64,000 bases of DNA, taken from positions 22,251 to 86,250 of the forward strand of contig JAHLYW010000044.1 of assembly GCA_025128135.1 (NCBI GenBank), read 5' to 3'. Shown here one piece after another: positions 47,934 to 56,391 of this stretch. Each line of letters opens with the position of its first letter. Positions within the stretch are counted from its first letter, which is position 1. Position numbers and translations under genes: made by a program. A model generated the notes under the pieces. That model did not search any database. It saw only the letters and a list, made by a program, of their open reading frames with translations, and was not told where the DNA came from. The stretch comes from Synechococcus sp. CS-1325 (GTDB lineage: Bacteria; Cyanobacteriota; Cyanobacteriia; PCC-6307; Cyanobiaceae).

Positions 47934-49271
47934 ATGGCCGGATCCGATCAGCAGCCAGCGCGCGATCCCCAGGCCGGATCACAACGGCCGCTTCCAGCTT
48001 CCGGCTCTCGCCTGCAACCCCCCACCCCCCTGCGCAAGCCGCTTCAGGTGCTGCACCTCAGCCGCAAGGAGCAGCAACCGGCCCCTGTGCTGGATGAGCC
48101 CAATGTCCAACCCAGTCAGGCGGAGTCGCCGGTGCGCGCCACCAATCCCCTCCAGCCCTCTGCACCAGCCCGCTCTGCCCCGTTCCGACCGGGCCAGGGC
48201 CACTCCGATCAAGCCCACCCTGCTCCAGATCGCATCGATCCCGAGGATCGGGATGGCGATCGGTTTGAAACGGCCAGCCTGGAAGGCTTGACGATGGCTG
48301 ATCTGCTGGGCGGCGAGAAGCCCAGCTCCAGAGGCGCCAGCCCTGGGCCGAAGCCTGCCAGCACGCCGGCACGCACGGTCGATGAGTTTGATTTCGACGA
48401 GGACGCCTTTCTGGCGGCCCTGGACGAAAACGAGCCGGTTGGGGCCACCGGCGAGGTGGTCAAGGGCGTCGTGCTCACGGTGGAGAGTGATGGCGTCTAC
48501 GTCGACATCGGCGGCAAGGCACCCGGCTTCATGCCGAAGGCCGAATGTGGCCTCGGCGTCATCATCAACCTCAAGGAACGCTTTCCCAGGGGACAGCCGG
48601 TGGAAGTGCTCGTGACGCGCGAGCAGAATGCCGACGGCATGGTCACCGTCAGTGCCCGCGCCCTGGCCCTGCGCCACAGCTGGGACAAGGTGAAGCAACT
48701 GGAGAAGGATGGCAAGGTCGTGCAGGTCAAGGTGAGTGGCTTCAACCGCGGCGGCGTCACCTGTGACCTGGAAGGCCTGCGGGCTTTCATTCCCCGTTCC
48801 CAGCTGATCAACGGGGAGAACCACGAGGAGCTGGTGGGCAAGACCCTGGGCGCCGCCTTCCTTGAGGTGAACATCGAAACCCACAAGCTGGTGCTCTCTG
48901 AAAAGCGGGCCAGCACGGCGGCCCGCTTCCAGGAGCTGGAGGTGGGTCAGCTGGTCGAGGGCCAGGTGGTGGCCGTCAAGCCCTACGGGTTGTTCGTCGA
49001 TCTCGGCGGCGTCAGTGGCCTGTTGCATCAGTCGTGCATCACCGGCGGCACCCTGCGCGATCTGCGCGAGGTCTTCGACCAGGGCGACCGTCTCAAGGCC
49101 CTGATCACCCAGCTCGACCCGTCCCGCGGCCGCATCGGACTGAACACGGCCCTGCTGGAGGGCCAGCCCGGCGAATGGCTGGTCGACAAGGAGAAGGTGA
49201 TGGCCGAGGCGGAAGACCGGGCCAACCGGGCCCGCAACGGCCTGCGTCAGCAGGAGCAGACCGCCGGATGA
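47934..49271 (+). CDS. S1-domain RNA-binding protein (ribosomal protein S1 homologue)
   Basis: 445 residues from ATG 47934. Residues ~1-170 are a Pro/Ser/Gln-rich, mostly disordered region ending in the acidic EFDFDEDAFLAALDENEP. Three S1 repeats follow: GEVVKGVVLTVESDGVYVDI, GKVVQVKVSGFNRGGVTCDL and GQLVEGQVVAVKPYGLFVDL. Cyanobacteria have two S1-like proteins (Rps1a and Rps1b/Nbp1); the three repeats with a long N-terminal extension resemble the second. Stop overlaps the next start (ATGA, 49268-49271). Confidence 0.88.
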   Translation: MAGSDQQPARDPQAGSQRPLPASGSRLQPPTPLRKPLQVLHLSRKEQQPAPVLDEPNVQPSQAESPVRATNPLQPSAPARSAPFRPGQGHSDQAHPAPDRIDPEDRDGDRFETASLEGLTMADLLGGEKPSSRGASPGPKPASTPARTVDEFDFDEDAFLAALDENEPVGATGEVVKGVVLTVESDGVYVDIGGKAPGFMPKAECGLGVIINLKERFPRGQPVEVLVTREQNADGMVTVSARALALRHSWDKVKQLEKDGKVVQVKVSGFNRGGVTCDLEGLRAFIPRSQLINGENHEELVGKTLGAAFLEVNIETHKLVLSEKRASTAARFQELEVGQLVEGQVVAVKPYGLFVDLGGVSGLLHQSCITGGTLRDLREVFDQGDRLKALITQLDPSRGRIGLNTALLEGQPGEWLVDKEKVMAEAEDRANRARNGLRQQEQTAG

Positions 49272-50155
49272 GCAAGGCTGCAGCCAGCTCCGTCTCCGCC
49301 GACTGGGAGCTGGACTACTTTTCCCGACCGGTGCTGGAGGCCGATGGCAAGAAGCGCTGGGAACTGCTGATCTGCTCCACTCCCGCCTTTGACGCCACCG
49401 AAGCGGGGTTTCGCTGGGTCAGCGTCTGTCCGGCCACCAGCGTCAACTCGATCTGGCTGCAGGGGGCCCTCACTGAGGCCCTCGCCGCTGCAGAGCGGGA
49501 TGGCTACCGCCCCCCCCGGCGCCTGCGCTGCTGGCGGGCCTCGATGCGCACGATGGTGCAGCGTGCTGCCGAAGCGATCGGGCTCGAAGTGGTGCCCAGC
49601 CGCCGCTGCTATGCCCTGCTCGACTGGCTGGCAGAACGGGAGCAGCGGGTCTATCCCGAGGAGGCGGGCTATCTGGCGGGCCCGCTGGCGCCGCCACCGA
49701 TTCCGGTTGCCGCACCGGCTGTGATCCTGCCTGAAGCTGTTCGCGGTGACCGTTGGAGCTGGGCCACCCTCACGGTGGCCGCTCTCCAGGAAGCCTCCGC
49801 CTGGGAGATCGGCTTCAGCGGACTGGGAGCTTTGCCGGCCGGTTTGGCAGGTCAGCTTGTTGTTCCCGGCATCCGCCTGTTCAGCGCCAATCGGTCCCTG
49901 GCGATCGCCGGCTGGATGGCGGGGCTGGAGCCAGTCCGCCTGGAGATCAACGACGATTCTTTGCTGCTTGAGGCTGCCCTTGAGAACCGCTGGCTGCTGG
50001 GCAAGGTGGAAGAAGCGGAGGCTGAAGCGGCCAGGGCCGTCTTTGCCCTCGCCCGCCAGGAGGTGGCTGGCCTGCAGTTCATCGCCGTCCAGAGCACTCC
50101 CCAGTCGGAGAGGTTCGATGGTTTCTGGTTGCTCCGCGATCTTCCCGATCCATGA
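49268..50155 (+). CDS. Tab2/Atab2 family RNA-binding protein
   Basis: 295 residues. Tab2 proteins bind A/U-rich 5' leaders and promote translation of photosystem I mRNA (psaB) in algae and plants. Matching segments are WELDYFSRPVLEADGKKRWE, LLICSTPAFDATEAGFRWVS, SRRCYALLDWLAEREQRVYP and FSANRSLAIAGWMAGLEPVR. Overlap with the S1-domain gene makes one translational unit of two RNA-binding proteins. Confidence 0.88.
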   Translation: MSKAAASSVSADWELDYFSRPVLEADGKKRWELLICSTPAFDATEAGFRWVSVCPATSVNSIWLQGALTEALAAAERDGYRPPRRLRCWRASMRTMVQRAAEAIGLEVVPSRRCYALLDWLAEREQRVYPEEAGYLAGPLAPPPIPVAAPAVILPEAVRGDRWSWATLTVAALQEASAWEIGFSGLGALPAGLAGQLVVPGIRLFSANRSLAIAGWMAGLEPVRLEINDDSLLLEAALENRWLLGKVEEAEAEAARAVFALARQEVAGLQFIAVQSTPQSERFDGFWLLRDLPDP

Positions 50156-50179
50156 CCTCTCCCCAGCAACCCCACCTCC

Positions 50180-51013
50180 ATGGCTGAAGCCGTCGAAGCG
50201 CCGTTCGATCGGCCGGATCGGACCTTCAACAGCCTGCCCGGCTGGACCTGGGTGGGGACCTATGGCGGCTATTTCCTCCAGGCTGATCGGCTGGCCGATT
50301 TCGAACATGGCTTCTTCACCCGTCAGTGGGGCGGACGGGGCCCGGAGGAACTGGCTGGAGCGATCAGCGCCGGTGTGAGTGTGCACCGCACCCGACAGGT
50401 GCATGGCGCGAAGGTGCTCGGGGCCGATCTTGCGACAGGGGAGCCCTGGCCCGCCGCCGATGGCCTGTTCAGCCGGGAAGGTGGTCAGAGCCTCTGGGTC
50501 TGCGGGGCTGATTGCACCCCGGTGCTGTTCGCCGATGGCGCCACCGGCCAGGTGTCGGCCTGCCACGCCGGCTGGCGAGGTGTGGCGGGTCGCATCCTGC
50601 CGGAAGCGATTGAGCAGATGGAGCGACTCGGCAGCCGGCGCGAGGACCTGCAGGTTGCCCTTGGCCCAGCCATCCGTGGCGCGGCCTATCAGGTGCACGC
50701 CGATGTGGCCCTGGAGGTGGCGGCCAGCCTGGTTTCGGCAGGCCTACCGGATCTGCTCGATGCCTCAAGCGATCGGCTGGCGAGGCTGGAGCCGTTGCAA
50801 CGCTGCGGTGCTCTGTCCGACGATCCCCAGCCCGATCGATTCAGGCTTGACATCCGTGCGGCCGCCGCCCAACAGTTGCGGCTTGAAGGCTTGTCCGCCG
50901 ATCAGATCAGTGTGTGTCCGCTCTGCACGGCTGCTGAGCCATTGCTGTTTCATTCCTGGCGCCGAGATCAGGTCAAGGCCGTGCAATGGAGCGGAATCGT
51001 GGCCCAGGCCTGA
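50180..51013 (+). CDS. YfiH/LACC1 family multicopper-like nucleoside enzyme
   Basis: 277 residues. Zinc-binding residues of the family are visible: RTRQVHGAKV (His), CGADCTPVLFAD (Cys) and SACHAGWRGVAGRILPEAI (His). Later GPAIRGAAYQVHADV and CPLCTAAEPLLFHSWRRDQ are conserved (the usual C-T-x-x-x-x-x-F-S-x-R end is varied). Bacterial and human relatives act as purine nucleoside phosphorylase/adenosine deaminase; older annotations say polyphenol oxidase. Starts 24 bp after tab2. Confidence 0.87.
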   Translation: MAEAVEAPFDRPDRTFNSLPGWTWVGTYGGYFLQADRLADFEHGFFTRQWGGRGPEELAGAISAGVSVHRTRQVHGAKVLGADLATGEPWPAADGLFSREGGQSLWVCGADCTPVLFADGATGQVSACHAGWRGVAGRILPEAIEQMERLGSRREDLQVALGPAIRGAAYQVHADVALEVAASLVSAGLPDLLDASSDRLARLEPLQRCGALSDDPQPDRFRLDIRAAAAQQLRLEGLSADQISVCPLCTAAEPLLFHSWRRDQVKAVQWSGIVAQA

Positions 51014-51073
51014 GCCTCCTCTGGTCATCCTTTCTGGATAGAGAGTTGTGTGTGGATTCCTGTCGCCGCTGGC

Positions 51074-51102
51074 TTGCCGGATGGCGGATGATCTTATAGA
51101 AT
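51074..51102 (+). promoter_or_regulatory. Sigma-70-type promoter of cyAbrB
   Basis: TTGCCG (51074-51079), 17-bp spacer and TAGAAT (51097-51102) lie 26 bp before the ATG at 51128. Match to TTGACA/TATAAT is 4 of 6 and 5 of 6. The short leader fits a strongly expressed housekeeping regulator. Confidence 0.5.
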
Positions 51103-51127
51103 CCTGAAGATATCTGAACCGTTCAAC

Positions 51128-51490
51128 ATGCTTACCGGCGCCGATCTTCTTGCCAAAGTAAAGGAGATGGGAGACGTCAGCAAATCCGAGATTGTACGGG
51201 CTTGTGGCTACGTCTCGGCCAAGAAGAATGGCAGTGAACGATTGAACTTCACAGCCTTCTACGAAGCCCTGCTCAATGCCAAGGGCGTGGATTTCAGTTC
51301 ATGGAGCAAAATCGGCAAGGGTGGTCGCAAGCTCAGCTTCTCCACCAAGATTCAGTTCAACGGTAATCTGATGGTGGGTAAGGCTTATACCAGCCTGCTT
51401 GATCTCAAGCCGGGTGATGAGTTCCAGATCAAGTTGGGACGCAAGCAGATTCGCCTGATTCCTCTCGGCGCTGACGACGAAGACGAGTGA
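51128..51490 (+). CDS. Cyanobacterial AbrB-type transition regulator
   Basis: 120 residues. cyAbrB family: N-terminal helical part MLTGADLLAKVKEMGDVSKS, GYVSAKKNGSERLNFTAFYE, and a C-terminal AbrB-like DNA-binding domain ending FQIKLGRKQIRLIPLGADDE. These proteins bind DNA widely and adjust carbon/nitrogen balance and redox responses, including low-CO2 genes. The last 62 bp overlap the convergent flavoprotein gene. Confidence 0.92.
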   Translation: MLTGADLLAKVKEMGDVSKSEIVRACGYVSAKKNGSERLNFTAFYEALLNAKGVDFSSWSKIGKGGRKLSFSTKIQFNGNLMVGKAYTSLLDLKPGDEFQIKLGRKQIRLIPLGADDEDE

Positions 51491-53243
51491 GGGCCAGCGC
51501 CTCCGCCACCTTGATGCCATCGATGGCTGCGGACAGAATGCCGCCGGCATAGCCGGCTCCCTCCCCAGCTGGATAGAGCCCCCGGACATTGATGCTTTGC
51601 AGGTTTTCCCCCCTTGGGATGCGAACCGGTGAAGAGGTGCGCGTTTCCACTCCGGTCAAAAGGGCAGTGGCCATGCTGAAACCGGGAATCGTGCGATCGA
51701 AGGCAGGCAACGCCTCCCGGATCGCCGCCGCCGCGAAGGCCGGCAGGCAGGCTCCGAGGTCGGCCTGGTTCACTCCAGGCCCGTAGGAGGGCTGAATCAG
51801 ATCCGCAGCTTCCCCCATTTCTGCCAAACCCGTGCTGCCGGTGCCGATTGTGGTGCTGGTGCTGGTGCTGGTCTGGGACCCTTGCAGGAAATCCCCCACC
51901 CGCTGGCAGGGGGCGCGGTAGCTCCTGCCTCCGAGTGCGAAGGCCTTCGCCTCCCAGTGGCGCTGGAAGGCGATGCCGGCGAGGGGGTCGTTGGCTCCCT
52001 GGCCGAAGGGTTCCAGGTCAGCGAGCTGCAGACCCACCACGATGCCGCTGTTGGCATTGCGTTCATTGCGGGAATGCTGGCTCATGCCATTGGTCACCAG
52101 ATGGCCCGGCTCCGAGGCGGCAGCCACCACCAGTCCACCGGGGCACATGCAGAAGCTGTAGACACTGCGGCCATTGGCGCAGTGGTGCACAAGCTTGTAT
52201 TCCGCCGCGCCGAGGCGCGGATGGCCGGCGAAGGCGCCCCACCGGGCTTGGTCGATCAGCGACTGTGGGTGCTCGATGCGCAGCCCGATCGAAAAGGGTT
52301 TGGCTTCGATCGCCACACCCTGCTCCAGCAGCATGGCGAAGGTGTCCCGGGCGCTGTGACCCACAGCCAGCACCACCTGATCGGCGGCTAAACGGCTGCC
52401 ATCAGCCAGCCAGACCGCAGCCATCTGCTGGGCCGGGAAGCGATCGTCACCGATGCCGGCGCTGACTGCGCCAGACCGGCCGGCGGGCGGCAGTGTTGTG
52501 AGTGGACCTGCTTTGGCTGGGATTGTTTCCAGTCGCACCACCCGGCTCTGGAAGCGGATTTCGCCACCGAGAGCCTCGATCCTGGCGCGCAGGCCCCGCA
52601 CCACGGTGGCCAGTTTGAAGGTGCCGATGTGGGGGCGATGCAGATGGAGGATGTCGGGATTGGCCCCGCAGGCCACCAGTTCCTCCAGCACCTTGCGCCC
52701 ATGGTGCTGGGGATCTCGGATCTGGCTGTAGAGCTTGCCGTCGGAAAAGGTGCCCGCCCCCCCTTCGCCGAACTGCACGTTCGATTCCGGATCGAAGGGT
52801 CGCTGGTCTCTCCAGAAGCCGAAGGTGTCGGCGCTGCGTTCCTTCACCGCCTTGCCCCGCTCCAGCAGCAGCGGTTTGAAGCCCATCTGAGCCAGCAGTA
52901 GGGCGGCGAAGTAACCGCATGGACCGGCCCCGATCACGATCGGACGCGGGCGGCCATCCGGGCATTCTGCGGCGCGACCCACAAACCGATAGGTGGCGTC
53001 GGGGCTGGGCCGGAACTGGGGATCACGGCCGAGGCGTCGCCGGGTCCCTGGCGATAGGGCGAGGTCGAGATCGAGGCTGTAGCTGAACTGCACGGCGGAG
53101 CGGCGACGGGCATCCACGCTCCTCTTCACCACCCGGAGAGCCAGCAGGGCCTCGGCTGAAATGCCCAGGCGATCGAGTACCGCCTGACGCAGCTCCGCGT
53201 CGGAGTGATCCAGGGGGACCTTGAGTTCGCTCAGCCGGAACAC
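51429..53243 (-). CDS. FAD-dependent dehydrogenase (COG2509-like)
   Basis: 604 residues. Dinucleotide motif VIGAGPCGYFAALLLAQMGF at ~101-120, then RDQRPFDPESNVQFGEGGAG and FSDGKLYSQIRDP, DQVVLAVGHSARDTFAML, YSFCMCPGGLVVAAASEPG and the final GLYPAGEGAGYAGGILSAAI. The family's substrate is unsettled. A (Ser-Thr) run STSTSTT near residue 466 comes from a CTGGTG-type hexamer repeat. The last ~20 residues overlap cyAbrB antisense, so the end may be extended relative to relatives. Confidence 0.87.
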   Translation of the reverse strand: MFRLSELKVPLDHSDAELRQAVLDRLGISAEALLALRVVKRSVDARRRSAVQFSYSLDLDLALSPGTRRRLGRDPQFRPSPDATYRFVGRAAECPDGRPRPIVIGAGPCGYFAALLLAQMGFKPLLLERGKAVKERSADTFGFWRDQRPFDPESNVQFGEGGAGTFSDGKLYSQIRDPQHHGRKVLEELVACGANPDILHLHRPHIGTFKLATVVRGLRARIEALGGEIRFQSRVVRLETIPAKAGPLTTLPPAGRSGAVSAGIGDDRFPAQQMAAVWLADGSRLAADQVVLAVGHSARDTFAMLLEQGVAIEAKPFSIGLRIEHPQSLIDQARWGAFAGHPRLGAAEYKLVHHCANGRSVYSFCMCPGGLVVAAASEPGHLVTNGMSQHSRNERNANSGIVVGLQLADLEPFGQGANDPLAGIAFQRHWEAKAFALGGRSYRAPCQRVGDFLQGSQTSTSTSTTIGTGSTGLAEMGEAADLIQPSYGPGVNQADLGACLPAFAAAAIREALPAFDRTIPGFSMATALLTGVETRTSSPVRIPRGENLQSINVRGLYPAGEGAGYAGGILSAAIDGIKVAEALALTRLRRQRREESGESACVPT

Positions 53244-53365
53244 GCTGCCTGCTCGCCGGTGGAAATGTCACTTCCCCACCATTCCAGCAGCCAGGGCCCA
53301 GGTTGCTGCCGGTCGCTGCCAAGCTTGGAGTCACTGAATCCTTTGCAGCCCTGCGCAGCCAGCCC

Positions 53366-53518
53366 ATGGGACTGACCCACTGCCCCCTTTGCATCGGTCT
53401 GGCAGTTCTGTGTGCCGTGCGCTTCAGTTCCCATGCACTCCTTGTCTGGCAATGGCGACGGCCGGGCTCTGAGGATCCGCTGGAGGTGCTGCCACGTCCC
53501 TGTCCACAGGCGATCTAG
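53366..53518 (+). CDS. Possible small membrane peptide
   Basis: 50 residues from ATG 53366 (71 from ATG 53303): MGLTHCPLCIGLAVLCAVRF followed by SSHALLVWQWRRPGSEDPLE. One hydrophobic segment with a C-P-x-C pair at its start. It is the only coding candidate in the 53244-53545 gap; otherwise I see nothing there. Ends 27 bp before the next gene. Uncertain; could be random. Confidence 0.35.
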   Translation: MGLTHCPLCIGLAVLCAVRFSSHALLVWQWRRPGSEDPLEVLPRPCPQAI

Positions 53519-53545
53519 GGTCTCGGCTCAGTCCAGGATCGGCCA

Positions 53546-54352
53546 ATGGCCTTGCATGCCACCTATTACGGCGCCAATGGCTGGTTGCTTGAATTCGGTT
53601 CGTTGCGGGTGTTGCTTGACCCGTGGCTGACTGGCAGCCTGGAGTTTCCGCCGGGTCCCTGGTTTTTCCAGGCCACCCTGGCGGATCCGTGGCCGGCGCC
53701 CGAGCGGCTGGATCTTCTGCTGCTCAGCCAGGGTCTTCCCGACCATTGTCATCCCGCCAGCCTTGCGCTGCTCGATAAGCAGTTGCCGGTGGTTGGCTCC
53801 ACCACCGCCGCCGTCCGGGCGCGTCAACTGGGTTTCACAGCGGTGACAGCCCTGGCGCCTGGCGACTGTCTGGACTGGCGAGAGCTGCGGATCACTGCCA
53901 CTGCAGGAGCCCCGGTGCCGCAGCTGGAGAACGGCTACCTGCTCGAGCATGCAGAGGGTCGGCTCTACCTTGAACCGCATGGATTCCTGGCAGCTGAGCT
54001 GCCGGCCCAACCCCTCGACGCGGTGATCACCCCTGTTGTCGATCTTGGTTTGCCCGTGGCGGGGGCCTTTGTGAAGGGTCGTCAGGTTTTGCCTGCCCTG
54101 CTGGAGCGGTTTCAGCCACGCACCGTTCTGGCCAGCACGGCCGGCGGCACGGCCGAGTTCTCCGGGCTGCTCACCCGTCTCCTCTGGCAGAAGGGTTCGG
54201 TGCAGGCGGCGGAAGCCGTGGTCAACGCCCACCAACCCGCCGGTTCGCTCCGCCCGGCTGAGTCGGGTCATGGCTGTCTGTTGATTGATCCTGTGCCCGG
54301 CAGGCGCTATGCCCTGGCGACAACGGCGCTCGAGGCTGCCAGGCGCCCCTGA
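53546..54352 (+). CDS. Metallo-beta-lactamase-fold protein with degenerate metal motif
   Basis: 268 residues. The N-terminal NGWLLEFGSLRVLLDPWLTG is typical of the fold, but the usual H-x-H-x-D-H becomes Q-G-L-P-D-H in LLLLSQGLPDHCHPASLALL: only the last D-H remains, with an extra C-H after it. Later histidines (NAHQPAG) may not suffice for a binuclear site. Related cyanobacterial/plant proteins with the same change exist as far as I recall. Catalysis is therefore doubtful; function unknown. Confidence 0.75.
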   Translation: MALHATYYGANGWLLEFGSLRVLLDPWLTGSLEFPPGPWFFQATLADPWPAPERLDLLLLSQGLPDHCHPASLALLDKQLPVVGSTTAAVRARQLGFTAVTALAPGDCLDWRELRITATAGAPVPQLENGYLLEHAEGRLYLEPHGFLAAELPAQPLDAVITPVVDLGLPVAGAFVKGRQVLPALLERFQPRTVLASTAGGTAEFSGLLTRLLWQKGSVQAAEAVVNAHQPAGSLRPAESGHGCLLIDPVPGRRYALATTALEAARRP

Positions 54353-54453
54353 ACATGCCGGCCTTGCCTCAGCCATCCCGCGCTGGCTGGCCACCATGCT
54401 GTGCTCTGTCTCTCCCTGTACCTCCGGAGTTTGTCCTGCCACAGACCCCCCAC

Positions 54454-54492
54454 GGATCAGCCTGACGGATCAGCCTGAGGGATCAGCCTGGA
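54454..54492. repeat. Three tandem 13-bp repeats
   Basis: GGATCAGCCTGAC, GGATCAGCCTGAG and GGATCAGCCTGGA lie head to tail at 54454-54466, 54467-54479 and 54480-54492. They sit between the convergent ends of the metallo-hydrolase-like and binding-protein genes, just outside both. Probable slippage repeat, possibly variable between strains. Confidence 0.7.
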
Positions 54493-54500
54493 GGATCTGC

Positions 54501-55682
54501 TCAGGGACGCTTCAGTGGCTTCAGGGCCGTGAGTTTCCACTCACCGGTGGGAGGATTGGCAGCCGAGAGTTCAAGCCGACTGGCGGCTCCCTTGAGGGCA
54601 AGGCTGGATCCTTTGGCGCGGGCCTCCAGAGCCGCACACAGCCCAAGCGCCGGGGTTTTGGCATCGAGCCCGTCCAGGGCCCAGGCCTTCCGCTTGGCGG
54701 AGCCGTGGGCGGCGAGGGCGGTCAGCTGGCCGGTATCATAGCCGGCCGCTTCTACCAGGCCTGGATCAAATCCATGGGCCGATCTGAACGCCTGCTCGAA
54801 GCGGTTCCAGCCAGGTCCACGGCTGAGCGGCTCAATGCCCAGCTGGGGATTGGGGCCTGGGGTCACCACTGGAAACGGCCAGACGAGGGTCAGAGTCTCC
54901 GGCAGGGATGCACGGGCCACCGCTTTGGCCAGGGGCGATCCGGGGGAGGTCATCACGATCAGCGCTTCAGGTTGATACCAGCCGATGTCGTCGCGTAACC
55001 GGTCGAGGCTCTCCTGGTCGGGCTTTTCCATCCCTGTCGGCTCGTTGGCCGGTCCCACCACCCAGCCACCGCCACCGCTGAGGGTCTCGGCCAAGCGGTC
55101 GGCCAGGACGACCAGCTCGATGGAGCCGTCATGGATCACCATCGCTTTTCCCTTGTCCTGTTCGATCAGTGCCCGGGCCAGACGATCCGCCTCCAGGCTG
55201 CGGGCGGGCAGCACTGGCCAGAGTCGATCGGAGCCCGGCTGGCTGGGCAGTCCTTGCAGGGAGATGCCCCGTTGCAGAGGAAGCAACACACTGATCTGGA
55301 GCTGTTGCGCCAGCAGGCCGTAGGGCAACAGCGACACGGCCGGAGGTGCGATCAGCAGTTTCGGCAAGGTTCGGCCCTGCAGGAACGGCCTGGGATCCTC
55401 CCCTGTCGGCAACCAGCCCAGTTCCAGCGATGGTGGGTTGATGCCGCAAGCTCTGGCTTCGTCCATCGCCAGGCCGTAGCCCCGCCGCAAGCCATCGCCG
55501 ATGCCAGCCACCTGGCCATCGGCGGGCAGCATCATCAGCACCTGGGCACCGATGGCACCGCTGGCAGCGAGGCTCTGAACGCCGAGCAGGCTGGCGGCCA
55601 GACCGAGCGCACCCCAGCGAAGCTTCCCGGGACAGCCCACCTCTGAGGGTGTGCTGGGATCAACCTTTCCCGTGCCCATCAT
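54501..55682 (-). CDS. Periplasmic binding-protein-like (LivK type) secreted protein
   Basis: 393 residues. N-terminal signal-like segment at ~22-46 (LRWGALGLAASLLGVQSLAA then SGAIGA). Type-I periplasmic binding fold: VLMMLPADGQVAGIGDGLRR GYGLAMDEA is the usual first strand-helix unit, and WYQPEALIVMTSPGSPLAKA and YDTGQLTALAAHG follow later. Such proteins bind amino acids or similar, but no transporter genes are nearby. In function it may be closer to the LppC/penicillin-binding activator type; ligand unknown. Confidence 0.7.
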   Translation of the reverse strand: MMGTGKVDPSTPSEVGCPGKLRWGALGLAASLLGVQSLAASGAIGAQVLMMLPADGQVAGIGDGLRRGYGLAMDEARACGINPPSLELGWLPTGEDPRPFLQGRTLPKLLIAPPAVSLLPYGLLAQQLQISVLLPLQRGISLQGLPSQPGSDRLWPVLPARSLEADRLARALIEQDKGKAMVIHDGSIELVVLADRLAETLSGGGGWVVGPANEPTGMEKPDQESLDRLRDDIGWYQPEALIVMTSPGSPLAKAVARASLPETLTLVWPFPVVTPGPNPQLGIEPLSRGPGWNRFEQAFRSAHGFDPGLVEAAGYDTGQLTALAAHGSAKRKAWALDGLDAKTPALGLCAALEARAKGSSLALKGAASRLELSAANPPTGEWKLTALKPLKRP

Positions 55683-55733
55683 CGATTGCGTCCCGCCGAG
55701 GCAGGTTAGTGGTGAGCCTGCAGGCTTTTCCTT

Positions 55734-55964
55734 TCAAGGCCCATCAGCATCTGGCTGCTGAGCTTCGCCAGGATCCTGCTTGGTCGGCTCCGGCAGCAGC
55801 TGGCTGAGCAAACCGGTTGCCATCAGGATCCCCCCCAGGGTCGCCGCCAGGGTCCGGTTCGCCGCCGCCTCTCCCTGGTTCCAGAGGCTCGCCGCCAGAA
55901 AAGCGCCACCGAGCAGGAGGCTCGGGACAAGCACGATGCCCTTGGCGGTGCGATTCAGGCTCAT
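55734..55964 (-). CDS. Small two-helix membrane protein
   Basis: 76 residues. Two hydrophobic segments: GIVLVPSLLLGGAFLAASLW (~9-28) and LAATLGGILMATGLLSQLLP (~39-58), with a polar Asp/Glu/Gln-rich tail. Start overlaps the stop of the nuclease-like gene by 4 bp (55961-55964). No family recognised. Confidence 0.6.
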   Translation of the reverse strand: MSLNRTAKGIVLVPSLLLGGAFLAASLWNQGEAAANRTLAATLGGILMATGLLSQLLPEPTKQDPGEAQQPDADGP

Positions 55965-56344
55965 GGCGTTGGCGGCGGCTCAGATGCCGGGCAACCCAGG
56001 GGAGCGCCGGGCGGGGTCAGGCGGGTGGCCAGACCTTCCCTGACCAGGCCTGTTCCGAGGTCGGCGCCCCCGGGGAGAAGCTTCACCTGGGCCAGCAACA
56101 CACCATCGACGCTGCCGAGCGGCCTGAGATTCACCTTTGTGCGGCGCGGTAGCGCCCTGCGCAGCCATTCGGTGGCAGCCACGGTGTGGGAAGCATCCAC
56201 TTCCACGCAACCGAGCCGAACGGGATAGCTGCGATTCTGATCGCCCACCTGGAGCAGATCTGCGCTGCGCACCTGCAGCACTTCAGCGGCCAGGGCCATC
56301 GGCGCAGCCGAGAGCATCGTGATCAGGCAGATCGCCAGTGCCAT
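55961..56344 (-). CDS. Secreted nuclease-like (SNase-fold) protein
   Basis: 127 residues from ATG 56344: MALAICLITMLSAAPMALAA gives a signal peptide. Then VLQVRSADLLQVGDQNRSYP, VRLGCVEVDAS and ATEWLRRALPRRTKVNLRPL resemble a thermonuclease domain (R-L-x-x-I-x-x-P becomes R-L-G-C-V-E-V-D). The catalytic arginine/glutamate set is not clearly complete, so it may be non-catalytic. A longer start at 56461 would overlap ilvB by 70 bp but would supply positive residues ahead of the signal core. Confidence 0.65.
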   Translation of the reverse strand: MALAICLITMLSAAPMALAAEVLQVRSADLLQVGDQNRSYPVRLGCVEVDASHTVAATEWLRRALPRRTKVNLRPLGSVDGVLLAQVKLLPGGADLGTGLVREGLATRLTPPGAPLGCPASEPPPTP

Positions 56345-56391
56345 CGACCGGCTCCACTGGCTGAACCATCGCAGGGATCGGCTCGGGGAAG

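Noticed and set aside
51846-51873. CTGGTG-type hexamer run as a phase-variable switch
   Set aside because: Six-base units keep the frame and only change the length of a Ser-Thr run, so on/off switching is not possible.
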